Shown piece after piece: positions 23,476 to 33,377 of a stretch of 45,396 nt of DNA (position 1 is its first letter; every line of letters starts with the position of its first letter). Source of the stretch: Bacteroidales bacterium UBA1769 (GTDB lineage: Bacteria > Bacteroidota > Bacteroidia > Bacteroidales > UBA932); NCBI GenBank assembly GCA_002314725.1, contig DCGV01000081.1, positions 1 to 45,396 of the forward strand, written 5' to 3'. The notes beneath the pieces are model-generated. The model saw only the letters and a program-made list of their open reading frames with translations. It made no database searches and was not told the origin of the DNA. The position numbers and the translations under genes are program-made.

Positions 23476-24432
23476 TTAAGATCTTCTTGAGACCATACTG
23501 TCAGCAATGGAGATTAAAAAAACCTTAGCCTGACTGTCAGCAAGTTTAGAAACGGCGCTCTTAGCCAGTTCAACCTCTTGCTTTAATATTTCATATGATC
23601 TCTCGATTCCATGATAATCATTTACAAATGTAGCAACTTCTTTCGTTTGTTCAGCTATCATATAGCTTTTCACCTTCGAAATCACATCTTGAGTTGCCTC
23701 CTCGAAAGCGCAAAGAAGTGGTAAAGTAATCTTGTGCTCAGCAATATCCTGATAAACCGGCTTACCTGTTTTGTTTTCAACATCATAATCCATGATGTCA
23801 TCCATCATTTGAAAAGCCAAACCCAAATGATTGGCATATTCATCCATTATCTCACAATCGCTCTCAGGCGCTCCGACGCTATAGGCACCGGACAAGATTG
23901 CCGTACGGAACAATGAAGCAGTCTTGCAAAAAATAATATGTCTGTAATCATCAAAAGACATATCCAAATTTGCAATTTTGGATAATTGGAAAATCTCTCC
24001 CTCAGCAAGGTCCTGCAAACACTTTGAGAAGAGTGCCAAAGTTCTCTTTTCACAATAATTAAAAATCTCCTCAATCGCCTTGGAAAGCCAGAAATCACCA
24101 ACCAATACAGCTGTAGTAGGAGAATATAATGACATCACTGTCGGATTCCCTCTTCTCAACTCAGAATTATCGGCCACATCATCATGAAGCAATGTCGCCA
24201 TATGAAGTATCTCAGACGATGTTGCGCATCTGATTACATTCTCATTAACCACCCCGGTCAGAGCCTTTGCAGACAAAAATGCCAAAATGGGACGTAACTG
24301 CTTCCCCTTATGCTCCAGAAGATAATCATTAATCTTCTGCATCAGCGGTACAGAGGAAACAAGTGAGGACTTAAACTGCTGTTCAAAAGCAGTCCAGTCC
24401 TCAGCAAGATAGTTCTTTATTGAATTGTACAA
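23476..24432 (-). CDS. long-chain polyprenyl diphosphate synthase, TTG start
   Basis: The enzyme extends farnesyl or geranyl diphosphate with isopentenyl units to make the side chain of menaquinone or undecaprenyl-type lipids. The 318 residues show both aspartate-rich motifs, LLHDDVADNSELRRG (first) near residue 82 and MMDDIMDYD (second) near 210, plus GKQLRPILA near 43. The only start giving a full N-terminus is TTG at 24432, two nt after the preceding stop; the first ATG would lose about 30 conserved residues. Chain length cannot be given. Confidence 0.9.
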   Translation of the reverse strand: MYNSIKNYLAEDWTAFEQQFKSSLVSSVPLMQKINDYLLEHKGKQLRPILAFLSAKALTGVVNENVIRCATSSEILHMATLLHDDVADNSELRRGNPTVMSLYSPTTAVLVGDFWLSKAIEEIFNYCEKRTLALFSKCLQDLAEGEIFQLSKIANLDMSFDDYRHIIFCKTASLFRTAILSGAYSVGAPESDCEIMDEYANHLGLAFQMMDDIMDYDVENKTGKPVYQDIAEHKITLPLLCAFEEATQDVISKVKSYMIAEQTKEVATFVNDYHGIERSYEILKQEVELAKSAVSKLADSQAKVFLISIADSMVSRRS

Positions 24433-24434
24433 AA

Positions 24435-25037
24435 TTAGAATTTTAAACCTAAAGTTACTATGACTCCTCCTGTTGAACGGGATACACCCTTTACATTGGA
24501 AACATATTCACTCCAACTGTTGACATTGCCGAAATTCCAATCATGTTTAACAGTAATTTGAAGACGTCGGCCCAATTCTAACCCGGCACCAAGCCCGATA
24601 CCATACTCAAACTTCTTGGATTCATCAAGTACGTCCTTCAAAGTTTCAACCTGCTTACCTACGGCATTCTTAACATTGTAGCCAACAAATGGAGATGCAA
24701 ATATAAATGGTTTCAAAGCCACAAGGTCAATTCCCCATTGAATATTTACAGGAATTTCAACATATGACATCCTAACGTCTCCGAAATCTCCGATTTTCGC
24801 ACCTCTTACAGTATATACCAACTCTGGCTGTAGTGAAAAACCGAATACAGGTTCAGTTTGGAATCCGGCACCGAGTTGCCATCCTGTATAGTTACCTACA
24901 TCAATATCCTTAAACTCAGATACAGATTGTCCATAAGTCAAACCGGCTTTAATGAACACACCCTGAGCAGATGCTGTAGTTGTCAGCCCAAAAACAAGAG
25001 CACAAACAACTACAATTTTGCTTAATAAACGCTTCAT
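24435..25037 (-). CDS. outer-membrane beta-barrel protein
   Basis: The 200-residue protein has a signal peptide (MKRLLSKIVVVCALVFGLTT, cleavage after TASA) and alternating hydrophobic beta strands, ending in the barrel-typical VTLGLKF with terminal Phe. It fits the PF13568-like outer membrane barrels of Bacteroidota. Function unknown; it could be a small porin or structural protein. It is second in the trxA operon, 12 nt after trxA. Confidence 0.82.
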   Translation of the reverse strand: MKRLLSKIVVVCALVFGLTTTASAQGVFIKAGLTYGQSVSEFKDIDVGNYTGWQLGAGFQTEPVFGFSLQPELVYTVRGAKIGDFGDVRMSYVEIPVNIQWGIDLVALKPFIFASPFVGYNVKNAVGKQVETLKDVLDESKKFEYGIGLGAGLELGRRLQITVKHDWNFGNVNSWSEYVSNVKGVSRSTGGVIVTLGLKF

Positions 25038-25049
25038 CTCTATTTAAAA

Positions 25050-25364
25050 TTATTTAATGGCGTCCAGTTTTGCCGCGATATCACTTTTGGAAACGGCACC
25101 GACAAGACGATCCACCAATTCGCCATTTTTGAAGAAGAGCAGTGTTGGAATATTTCTAATGCTGTATTTCATTGGAGCATCACCATTCTCATCTACATCA
25201 CATTTACCAATAAAGACCTTACCAGCATACTCTTCAGACAATTCATCTACTATAGGAGCAATCATTCTGCATGGTCCGCACCATGTTGCCCAAAAATCAA
25301 CCATGACTGCTTGATTTTCAGCGATAATGGTGTCAAAATTTGAATCACTAATTTTCTGTGCCAT
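25050..25364 (-). CDS. trxA: thioredoxin
   Basis: The 104 residues are a single thioredoxin domain with the active site WCGPC (Cys29, Cys32) and the cis-proline NIPTLLFF. No signal peptide, so it acts in the cytoplasm. A near-consensus -7 box TATCTTTA (25387-25394) sits 22 nt upstream, so trxA may start its own unit as well as read through from the efflux genes. Confidence 0.96.
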   Translation of the reverse strand: MAQKISDSNFDTIIAENQAVMVDFWATWCGPCRMIAPIVDELSEEYAGKVFIGKCDVDENGDAPMKYSIRNIPTLLFFKNGELVDRLVGAVSKSDIAAKLDAIK

Positions 25365-25411
25365 AATTAATAAGTATTTGAACCCTTAAAGATAAGAATA
25401 TTTTTGATTAT

Positions 25412-25705
25412 TTAAACCATCTGTTCAATATTCCAAACGAAGGCTTTTACGCCAACTTCCTTATTACTGATATCCAATTTTTTTACATTGTCCAATAGAA
25501 TATCCACCTTAGAATCCTCGACAACTGTCATTACTGCCGAGTTCATTTCAGGCCAAGTGTGAGTCCCACGGCGAGGTTCACCATCTACGGAACCTCGACC
25601 CTGAATCTGCTCGAAGAAGGTAAAACCACGTACTCCAAGCTCGTCAAGCATAAATTCTACACGTGATGTATTCGCCTGATTGAATACTATAAAAACACTC
25701 TTCAT
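25412..25705 (-). CDS. PG0541-family transporter-associated protein (PII-like)
   Basis: The 97 residues begin MKSVFIVFNQANTSRVEFML and read as a small strand-helix-strand protein of the PII-like type. It matches a family NCBI names PG0541, found next to RND efflux genes in Bacteroidota. Residues RGSVDGEPRRGTHTWPEMNS form a loop like the PII T-loop. It lies 5 nt after the permease gene, so it is the fourth gene of the efflux operon. A regulatory role on the pump is plausible but not shown. Confidence 0.75.
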   Translation of the reverse strand: MKSVFIVFNQANTSRVEFMLDELGVRGFTFFEQIQGRGSVDGEPRRGTHTWPEMNSAVMTVVEDSKVDILLDNVKKLDISNKEVGVKAFVWNIEQMV

Positions 25706-25710
25706 ATACC

Positions 25711-28700
25711 TTAATTGTTTTTAATCTGCATAAACAAATACTCTTTTCTTGCTTTCGCCTCTTTATCGCGGTCACTGCCCTTACTCATAAAGCCATACAG
25801 AACAGGGACAATAATCAATGTTACCAATGTAGAGACAAGCAAACCGCCGATTACGACAATACCCATAGGTTGCCACATCTCAGCTCCCTGACCTTGGCTC
25901 AATGCCATAGGAAGCATACCAAGAAGGGTTGTAAATGCAGTCATCAATACTGGACGGATACGGGATGCACCAGAGAGCGCAATCGCTTCATTCAATTCGT
26001 ATCCACGGTCACGCATAAGGTTGATGTAGTCAACCAGCACGATACCATTCTTGACAACGATACCAACTAGCATCACAAATCCCAATGCGCCAATCATATC
26101 CAATGACCTGCCAGTCACAAACAGAGCCAGAACTACACCGGAAATTGCAAATGGTACGGACATCATGATAATAGCAGGCTTCTTCAGGGATTCAAATTGT
26201 GAAGCCATTACAATATATACCAGAACAATAATCAGCAATAACAGCAATCCCATATCGCTGAATGTCTTCTGTTGATCTTCGTAGGCACCACCCACGATAA
26301 CGGTTACACCTGTCGGCAACGATGCCTTATTAATTTCACTCTGAATTGAAGCGGCAATCTCACCAAGAGATGTCTTATATGGTGTAACGGCAATGGTCAA
26401 ATATCTCTGACGATTCTTCCTGTCGATTGTAGGTGGAGTCCAATACTCTTCAATAGAAGCGACCTCACCCAATTTAATCATAGCTCCAGTAGCAGTAGGT
26501 ATTGTAAGATTCTCAATCTTAGTAAGTGTATTTCTGTTCTCCTCCTTTAATCTTACCAGGATATCATATTCATCACCATCTTCTTTCAAATAACCTACAT
26601 TCAAGCCATTGACACGGTCACGGACATAGGTGGAAATAGTAGCTGATGTCAATCCATACATGGCAGCCTTTGTCTTATCAACTATGATCTTCAATTCCGA
26701 ACGGTCTTTCTCACGACTGATCTTGACATCACGAGCCCCTTTCACATTTTGAGAAATAGCATATTGCAACTCCTGAGCAACGAGATTAGTCTCATCAAAA
26801 TCATAGCCATAAACCTCAACTGAGATGTTATTCGAAGTCATTGATATACCACCATTTGCACAGTTGTATTCAACTATTTCAGGATAAAGAGCCATCTCCT
26901 CTCTAAGAACCTCTTTAATCTCATCGATTGTACGCTCTCTATCATACTTCTTGGTACAAGTGATTGTCATATTGATTCTATTATTGGTAGAACTTGACAT
27001 CAATGCACTTAAGCCTGTAGCATCATTGCTACCTGCCGACGTAGAGATATTGGTTATTTCAGGTGCAATCTCAAGGAATCTAGCTTCAAGAGTTCTTGCA
27101 GTCTGAAGCGTCTTCTCCAATCTGGTACCACGCTCCAAATCTACAGTTACAGAGATACGTCCATCATCACTCTCAGCCATGAAGTCTGTACCAATCTTCC
27201 CTGCAAATGCTGGAATCAGAGAGCCAACGAAGAAAAGAACAGCGATAAAAATAGTCAAACCCTTATGCTTCAAACACCAATGAAGTAATTTGGCGTAGGC
27301 AGCATCTACTTTGTTTAGGAATCCAACTACATATTTTTGATACCAATCGTGCTTCACAGCGACCTCTTCCAATTCGCCTCTCTCATTGATTCTGACCCTC
27401 TTGGATTTAAGAAGTTGAGATGCAAGCATTGGAGTCAGTGAAATTGCGCAAAGTGTAGATACGCAAACTACGATGGTCACAATCCATCCAAGCTCCTTGA
27501 ACAGGATACCGGCCATACCGTTCAACATAGTAAGAGGAACAAATACTGCAACGATTACAAGAGTAGTTGCAATAACTGACGTCCAAACCTCATTAGTAGC
27601 GTAAACAGCTGCATCACGTGGACTGGCACCTCTTTCAATATGTCGGGTAATGTTTTCCAACACAACAATAGCATCGTCCACAACCATACCGATTGCGACA
27701 GTCAATGAACAAAGTGAAATGATGTTCAACGAACTATCCACAAACAACAAATATATGAATGCACATATCAGGGCGATAGGGATTGTCAATGAAATGATGA
27801 TTGTCGCTCTCCACTTTCCAAGGAAGAAGAATACTACGATAACAACGAACAAAAGAGCATATAGAATAGACTCTTCCAATGAGTTGATCGAATCTTTAAT
27901 ATCCTCGGATGAATCGTACAACATATCCACTGAGACATCTGATGGCAGTCCCTTCGATATTTTGTTCATCTCAGCTATTACATCGGAACAAACTTGAACA
28001 GTATTTGCACCTGATTTCTTGGAAACAGCCAAGCGAACAGCCTCGCGTCCGTTGAACTTCTCATCATAAGTAACATCTTTTATTGTATCCTTTACAGTAG
28101 CAATATCCTTGATATAGATAGGACCTGTGGCCAAATTGGCAACAATAATATCTTCGATATCCTTACTCTGTTCATATTCACTGCGAACTTGCAACTGATA
28201 CTGCTCATTCTCCATCTTAACGCTGCCGGATGACAGGTTCAAGTTGTTTGCACTGATTGCAGAACCGACACTCTCCAAAGGAATACCATAAGCATCTATC
28301 TTCTCCTGATCGATATCTACATAGACATAACGATCCGGGGCACCTGTCAATGAGACACTACCAATACCGTTGATACGGTTCAGACGAGGAATGATATCAT
28401 CATTCAGCATCTTCTCCAATCCAGGATATGATTCATCTGCAGTAAATGCATATTGGATTACAGGCATCATGCTTGTATTCATCTTGAAAATGATAGGATT
28501 GCTGCAATTATCCGGCAGCCTATCTTTTATCATATCGATATAACTACGAATATCATTCGTCGCCTCATCAATATCCGACCCCCACTCCAATTCAAGACTG
28601 ACAACAGACATGTTATCACGAGAACTTGAGGTCATATCCTTCAGACCTTCAACGCTACTCAAAGTATTCTCAATCAACTTGGTAACGTTCGTCTCTATCT

Positions 28701-28872
28701 CACTGGCATTAGCTCCTGCATAAGTAGTCATCACTGTGACATACGGAGCATCCATCTCAGGGAATTGGTCAATCGGCAACCTTGACAATGAGTAGAGTCC
28801 GATAACCAAAACCGCTACAAATATCAGAGCCGTTGTAACCGGCTTCTGTATCGCTGTTTTATAAATACTCAT
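25711..28872 (-). CDS. RND efflux permease (AcrB-like)
   Basis: The 1053-residue inner-membrane pump has the RND layout: first helix, large periplasmic loop, six helices, second large loop, final helices. The proton-relay aspartates appear in VAIGMVVDDAIVVLENI near residue 405. The second half ends with GALGFVMLVGIVVKNGIVLVD, as in AcrB. A broad class of substrates is typical of this family; the specific one is unknown. It starts 1 nt after the adaptor stop. Confidence 0.95.
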   Translation of the reverse strand: MSIYKTAIQKPVTTALIFVAVLVIGLYSLSRLPIDQFPEMDAPYVTVMTTYAGANASEIETNVTKLIENTLSSVEGLKDMTSSSRDNMSVVSLELEWGSDIDEATNDIRSYIDMIKDRLPDNCSNPIIFKMNTSMMPVIQYAFTADESYPGLEKMLNDDIIPRLNRINGIGSVSLTGAPDRYVYVDIDQEKIDAYGIPLESVGSAISANNLNLSSGSVKMENEQYQLQVRSEYEQSKDIEDIIVANLATGPIYIKDIATVKDTIKDVTYDEKFNGREAVRLAVSKKSGANTVQVCSDVIAEMNKISKGLPSDVSVDMLYDSSEDIKDSINSLEESILYALLFVVIVVFFFLGKWRATIIISLTIPIALICAFIYLLFVDSSLNIISLCSLTVAIGMVVDDAIVVLENITRHIERGASPRDAAVYATNEVWTSVIATTLVIVAVFVPLTMLNGMAGILFKELGWIVTIVVCVSTLCAISLTPMLASQLLKSKRVRINERGELEEVAVKHDWYQKYVVGFLNKVDAAYAKLLHWCLKHKGLTIFIAVLFFVGSLIPAFAGKIGTDFMAESDDGRISVTVDLERGTRLEKTLQTARTLEARFLEIAPEITNISTSAGSNDATGLSALMSSSTNNRINMTITCTKKYDRERTIDEIKEVLREEMALYPEIVEYNCANGGISMTSNNISVEVYGYDFDETNLVAQELQYAISQNVKGARDVKISREKDRSELKIIVDKTKAAMYGLTSATISTYVRDRVNGLNVGYLKEDGDEYDILVRLKEENRNTLTKIENLTIPTATGAMIKLGEVASIEEYWTPPTIDRKNRQRYLTIAVTPYKTSLGEIAASIQSEINKASLPTGVTVIVGGAYEDQQKTFSDMGLLLLLIIVLVYIVMASQFESLKKPAIIMMSVPFAISGVVLALFVTGRSLDMIGALGFVMLVGIVVKNGIVLVDYINLMRDRGYELNEAIALSGASRIRPVLMTAFTTLLGMLPMALSQGQGAEMWQPMGIVVIGGLLVSTLVTLIIVPVLYGFMSKGSDRDKEAKARKEYLFMQIKNN

Positions 28873-28873
28873 G

Positions 28874-29887
28874 TTAGTTCTCCTTTACAACATTCATATT
28901 AGCGCCATCTACAAGTTTTGCCTGTCCTAAAGTTACAACTTGCATCCCTTCAGATATCTCATCGCTGATAATCTCAATAGTATCATCGAAACGTTGGCCA
29001 AGTGTTACAAAAATACGTTTGGCGGTCCCGTTCTCATTAACAAAAACATATCGATCATTTGATCCCACCATCTTCTGAACAGATTGGAACGGTACTGTAA
29101 TAACCTCATCAGAACCCATTGCGATAGAAGCGTTTGCAAACATACCTGGACGAAGTTTCAGATTTGAATTAGGGATTCTGATTTTAGCCTTGAAAGTATG
29201 AGTTGCGGCATCAATTGTTGGATAAACAATCTCAATTGTCCCTTTGAAAACCTCATCCGGGTAGATATCTGTCGTCATTTCAACAGACATACCGTTACTG
29301 ATAACTGGGAAATATCTCTCAGGGATACTGATAATTGCCTTCAAAGTAGTAATCTGTGTCAGGACAACGATAGGCTGACCTGAATAGAGCTCACCATCTT
29401 CATAATTCTTGGCAGAGATAACACCTGCAAACGGAGCCTTTACGAAAGTGTTTGCAGTGATAAAGTCAAGATTCTCCTTCAATTGATCGAATCCTAATTT
29501 AGCTTGGTCATATGCCTGTTTTGAAATTGAGCCACTGGCAATCAAAGCATCCATCCTGGCGATTTCAATCTCTGTATTGCTGTAATTCATCTTTACAGTA
29601 TTGTATTGATTCTGATCCATTCTAACCAGAAGGTCACCTTTCTTCACATTGGTACCTACTTCTGTGTAGATATGTTCAATCTTGCCCTGCATTGATGGGG
29701 CAATATTTACAGTTTCATATCCTTGAAGAGTTGCTGTGAAATCCAGTACACGCGATATTGATGATTTTGTCAATCGTGTTGTCTCTACATTTTCAATTTT
29801 ATCCTCTGTGGCTTCTTCCTGTTTTGGACCACATGCTACAACGGTTGTCGCAGCTAATGCAATAATTGCTAAAGTTTTGAAATTCAT
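28874..29887 (-). CDS. efflux RND periplasmic adaptor lipoprotein
   Basis: The start at 29887 (MNFKTLAIIALAATTVVACG) gives a lipoprotein with lipobox VVAC. The rest shows the membrane-fusion hairpin (APSMQGKIEHIYTEVGTNVKKGD), the coiled-coil segment and the later KAPFAGVISAKNYEDGELY and RPGMFANASIAMG. The ORF could be extended to a TTG at 29899, but the ATG has the better signal sequence. It bridges the TolC-like channel and the permease. Confidence 0.92.
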   Translation of the reverse strand: MNFKTLAIIALAATTVVACGPKQEEATEDKIENVETTRLTKSSISRVLDFTATLQGYETVNIAPSMQGKIEHIYTEVGTNVKKGDLLVRMDQNQYNTVKMNYSNTEIEIARMDALIASGSISKQAYDQAKLGFDQLKENLDFITANTFVKAPFAGVISAKNYEDGELYSGQPIVVLTQITTLKAIISIPERYFPVISNGMSVEMTTDIYPDEVFKGTIEIVYPTIDAATHTFKAKIRIPNSNLKLRPGMFANASIAMGSDEVITVPFQSVQKMVGSNDRYVFVNENGTAKRIFVTLGQRFDDTIEIISDEISEGMQVVTLGQAKLVDGANMNVVKEN

Positions 29888-29902
29888 ATCTTTTCTCAAT
29901 TT

Positions 29903-31195
29903 TTATCGGTTTAATATTACTTCAAGGGCCAATTTTGCGTTAATTACATCCAACAATGATTGAACGTAACCACTCTGTGCCGAAATAAGTTGAGTACTGG
30001 CATTTGTCAGTTCCAGGCTGGAAGTTACCCCCTGTTCATATTTATTGGCAGTCTTATCAAAGATGCGTTGTGTCACATTTACATTATCTGTCTGAGTCGC
30101 CAATGACTCCATCGCAGACGACAAATTGAAAAGTGCCTGATTATATTGCAGTTGAAGTGCCTCTTCCGTATTCTCCAGGGTATTAAGCTGCTTCTGATAA
30201 GAATTCTTGGCGGCTTTAACCTTTGAAGCGTTGGAGAAACTTGAGAATATCGGTACTTTCAGTGAGATTGCCAAGAGATTAGGAGGAGTCATGTTCATTG
30301 TCATTTCATCACTGAAATACTCCTTCTTTGAATATTGGTGAGCAACGCTGATTGTAGGGCCATAGTTCCATCCAGCAAGTGAAATCTGCTTCTTGGATAG
30401 ATCGGTTGATTCTTTCAGCAACTTGTAACTGTAATTATTCTCAATATTGAACTCATCGTTCATTATCTCGGTAATAGCGCCAAGATTAACCAGATCATCC
30501 AGAGTATTTGTCAATTCAATCTCAGTATCCGGTGCAATGGCAAGTTGAAGCCTCAATGAATTATACGCCAGCTCAAGAACACGTTCCGTTGAGCGGATGG
30601 AGTTATCCATAGTAGCGACTTGAACTGAAAGTTTTTCAGCTTCTGTCTCTTCAGTAACACCGACCTCCACAGACTTCAAAGTCATGTCACGAAGTCTGAT
30701 CATACTCTCCTGGCTCTGTTTAAGTAGTTTTATACTCTCTTCAGTAGCCAGAATTGAGTAATAAATACTCTCCACCTGATTCGTTATCTGTTGTTCGCTC
30801 TGTTGTAAAGTAATATCGGCCATTGTCTTAGATATATTGGCCAATTGTATTGCAATTACTTGCGCACCTGTAAATGCAATAGCTGTAGAAACTGTCATCG
30901 TTGCAGAAGGCGGCATTGCGATGGTCATTCCACCAAGATTCATCTTATATCCCATCATATTGGAATAATCCACTCCTGCGCTTACCTGAGGTAACATACT
31001 GGCAATACTCTGCCATCTGGATGCCTCTGCATTCTTGATATCCAATGCTGCATTCTGAATAGTAACATTATGCTCAATTGCATATGCCTTAGCATCTTGT
31101 AGCGACAAAGACATCTTCTCCTGCCCCATTAGACTTACTGACAAAAATGTCAGTGTCATCAAAAAGATAGCTCTCTTCATTTCTTTTTTCTTCAT
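29903..31195 (-). CDS. TolC-family outer membrane channel
   Basis: The 430-residue protein has a signal peptide (MKRAIFLMTLTFLSVSLMGQ from the second Met; start 31195 or 31180), two repeated coiled-coil halves with LSLQDAKAYAIEHNVTI and LINA-like terminal helix, typical of TolC/OprM. It is the first gene of the tripartite pump operon and has its own promoter and a hairpin leader. Confidence 0.93.
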   Translation of the reverse strand: MKKKEMKRAIFLMTLTFLSVSLMGQEKMSLSLQDAKAYAIEHNVTIQNAALDIKNAEASRWQSIASMLPQVSAGVDYSNMMGYKMNLGGMTIAMPPSATMTVSTAIAFTGAQVIAIQLANISKTMADITLQQSEQQITNQVESIYYSILATEESIKLLKQSQESMIRLRDMTLKSVEVGVTEETEAEKLSVQVATMDNSIRSTERVLELAYNSLRLQLAIAPDTEIELTNTLDDLVNLGAITEIMNDEFNIENNYSYKLLKESTDLSKKQISLAGWNYGPTISVAHQYSKKEYFSDEMTMNMTPPNLLAISLKVPIFSSFSNASKVKAAKNSYQKQLNTLENTEEALQLQYNQALFNLSSAMESLATQTDNVNVTQRIFDKTANKYEQGVTSSLELTNASTQLISAQSGYVQSLLDVINAKLALEVILNR

Positions 31196-31217
31196 TTCAA
31201 CAATAAAAAATAACCAT

Positions 31218-31276
31218 CCATGAAGAGACTCTGACGAGACTGAGTACTACTCCATGGAAATAAAGCCACAAATATA
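31218..31276 (-). promoter_or_regulatory. promoter and leader hairpin of the efflux operon
   Basis: On the minus strand TATATTTG (31269-31276) is the -7 box; no TTG sits at the usual distance. The predicted transcript starts near 31262 and at once enters a hairpin with arms CCATGGAG (31250-31257) and CTTCATGG (31218-31225), with a further ACTC/GAGT pair inside. A run of T (TTATTTTTTATT) follows a few nt later, so the element could stabilise the mRNA or act as an attenuator. Confidence 0.45.
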
Positions 31277-31324
31277 GCATGTAAAACGCAATAGCCTTAC
31301 AAAAATCGTACCTATATCGTAAAA

Positions 31325-33367
31325 TTAGTAGGATAGAATGCCGTTTTTCAGAAAATCCCTGAATGCCTCAACATCCAAATCGTATGCTCTTGGCTCTACT
31401 AGGATACGGCCATGGCCCTTGATGAAGTAGTATGGTTGGGAATTGATACCGAACTCTTTCAATGCTCGGTATGAATTGATCTTTCCAAGTGTCTTAAGTG
31501 TCTTGCCGGCATCGGTTACTACCCAGTCCGAAGGATCCACCTCAACTCTCTTGTCATCCATAAAGAGAGAGACGACAACATAATCGGACTTCAGCATCTG
31601 AAGTATCTCGGGATCTGAAAGGACTCTGGCCTCCATTTCACGACAATTCATACAACCAAGACCAGTAAAATCGATAAACAGAGGCTTCCCAACCGATTCA
31701 GCGTAAGCTTCAGCCTCATCCAGATCGAAGAAACCCTGCAGTCCCAAAGGAAGCTCCAATCCGCTGTTTTCATACTTGACATGCTCTGGGAAGGAGTCAT
31801 TGGAATAAACATATTGAATCTCTTTATTCTGCCCTCCTAAAACGAAATCCTGTGTTTGAAGTGGAGGTAGATAGCCAGAGATAGCTTTTAGTGGGGCTCC
31901 CCACATCCCCGGTAACATATATACAACAAAGGCAAATGAAGCAATCGCCAATACCAGTCTTGTTACTGAAATGTATTCAAGAGGTGAGTCATTTTTGAAT
32001 CTCAATTTACCAAGAAGGTAGAAACCCAATAAAGCAAACACAACAATCCAAATAGCCAGATATACCTCCCTGTCCAATATTCCCCATTGATATGTCTGAT
32101 CAGCGACACTTAAGAATTTCAGACCGAGTGCAATCTCTATGAAACCTAGGGAAACCTTAACGCTATTCAGCCAACCTCCACTCTTTGGAAGATTCTTTAA
32201 TAGGCCAGGGAACAACGCAAACAGAGTAAATGGCAATGCAAATGTAACGGAGAAGGCAAGCATTGTCAATATCGGGGTCCAAAACTCTCCGGAAGTGGAT
32301 TTAATCAATACTGTACCAACGATTGGACCTGTGCAGGAGAATGATACAAGCACAAGAGTCAACGCCATGAAGAAAACGCCACCAAGCCCCTTCTTTTCAC
32401 TCTTCTTATCACTATTATTGACCAGTTTACTTGGAAGGACAATCTCAAAGGCACCGAAAAATGATGCTGCGAAGAGCATAAAAATTATGAAGAACAGCAG
32501 ATTCGGAATCCAATGGGTAGCAAGCCAGTTGAAAATGTCAAGGGTGACAGAATCTCCACCGATAACTCGTGTTAGAATAATTAAAACCGCTATTGGAACA
32601 GTATATAATAATACTATAAACAGACCGTACATACTGGCCCGTAATCTGCCAAGAGCTTTATTTTCAGAACCTTTTATAAAAAATGACACAGTCATCGGTA
32701 TCATAGGGAATACACAAGGTGTCACCAGTGCCGCAAGGCCCCATGCAATTGCCTGCAAAATCAATATCCAAATGGTGGAAGATTCTTTCCTTGTACTACT
32801 TGGAGTAATATCATCATCCTGATACAATTCAGAATCATCAGGTTCAATTGATTCTATTTGTTCTTCAATAGCATCCCTAGCAGTAACATCAATCTCCTGA
32901 TTCATTGGAGAGGATTCGCTCCTATCAGCTTTAAGATCAAATGTGAAATCCATATCAGATGGTGGGATGCAGCTGTTATTGTTACAAGCCATCCACTCAA
33001 CTGTGGCATTCACTTTTGAATCTCCACTGATTTTTATTTTTTGAACAAATAGGGCACTCTTCTCGAAATAACCGATATTCATTTCGAAGATATCATCGAA
33101 TGTCTTGATCGGTTCTGTTTTATACTCAACACCTCCCACCAATTCCGCTCTATCATCAAGATTGAATGTAAATTCAGTAGCATTGGGGCCACCTTCATAA
33201 GGCCCCATATCATATAGATGCCAGCCACGTTCGATTGTAGCTGTAAAAATGATATCATAGCTATTCTCTCCACTCTTCTCCACACTTGCCTGCCAGCTAA
33301 CAGGATTCTGTGCGTAGATGGAGATTGATAGGAGAATAAGTGATATTAATAGGAGGAGTCGTTTCAT
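31325..33367 (-). CDS. dsbD: thiol:disulfide interchange protein DsbD
   Basis: DsbD carries reducing power from cytoplasmic thioredoxin to periplasmic thiol proteins. The 680 residues have a signal peptide (MKRLLLLISLILLSISIYAQ), an N-terminal domain with the redox pair CNNNSC near residue 128-133, a membrane core with Cys in LVTPCVFPMIP and SFSCTGPIVG, and a C-terminal thioredoxin domain with CMNC (Cys572, Cys575). The membrane cysteine pair in helices 1 and 4 is the family's electron path. It follows kbl by 10 nt. Confidence 0.93.
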   Translation of the reverse strand: MKRLLLLISLILLSISIYAQNPVSWQASVEKSGENSYDIIFTATIERGWHLYDMGPYEGGPNATEFTFNLDDRAELVGGVEYKTEPIKTFDDIFEMNIGYFEKSALFVQKIKISGDSKVNATVEWMACNNNSCIPPSDMDFTFDLKADRSESSPMNQEIDVTARDAIEEQIESIEPDDSELYQDDDITPSSTRKESSTIWILILQAIAWGLAALVTPCVFPMIPMTVSFFIKGSENKALGRLRASMYGLFIVLLYTVPIAVLIILTRVIGGDSVTLDIFNWLATHWIPNLLFFIIFMLFAASFFGAFEIVLPSKLVNNSDKKSEKKGLGGVFFMALTLVLVSFSCTGPIVGTVLIKSTSGEFWTPILTMLAFSVTFALPFTLFALFPGLLKNLPKSGGWLNSVKVSLGFIEIALGLKFLSVADQTYQWGILDREVYLAIWIVVFALLGFYLLGKLRFKNDSPLEYISVTRLVLAIASFAFVVYMLPGMWGAPLKAISGYLPPLQTQDFVLGGQNKEIQYVYSNDSFPEHVKYENSGLELPLGLQGFFDLDEAEAYAESVGKPLFIDFTGLGCMNCREMEARVLSDPEILQMLKSDYVVVSLFMDDKRVEVDPSDWVVTDAGKTLKTLGKINSYRALKEFGINSQPYYFIKGHGRILVEPRAYDLDVEAFRDFLKNGILSY

Positions 33368-33377
33368 GACACAATAA

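Noticed and set aside
32139..32822. 227-residue open frame opposite dsbD
   Set aside because: It is the complement of membrane-helix codons of dsbD, has no start signals and no recognisable domain.
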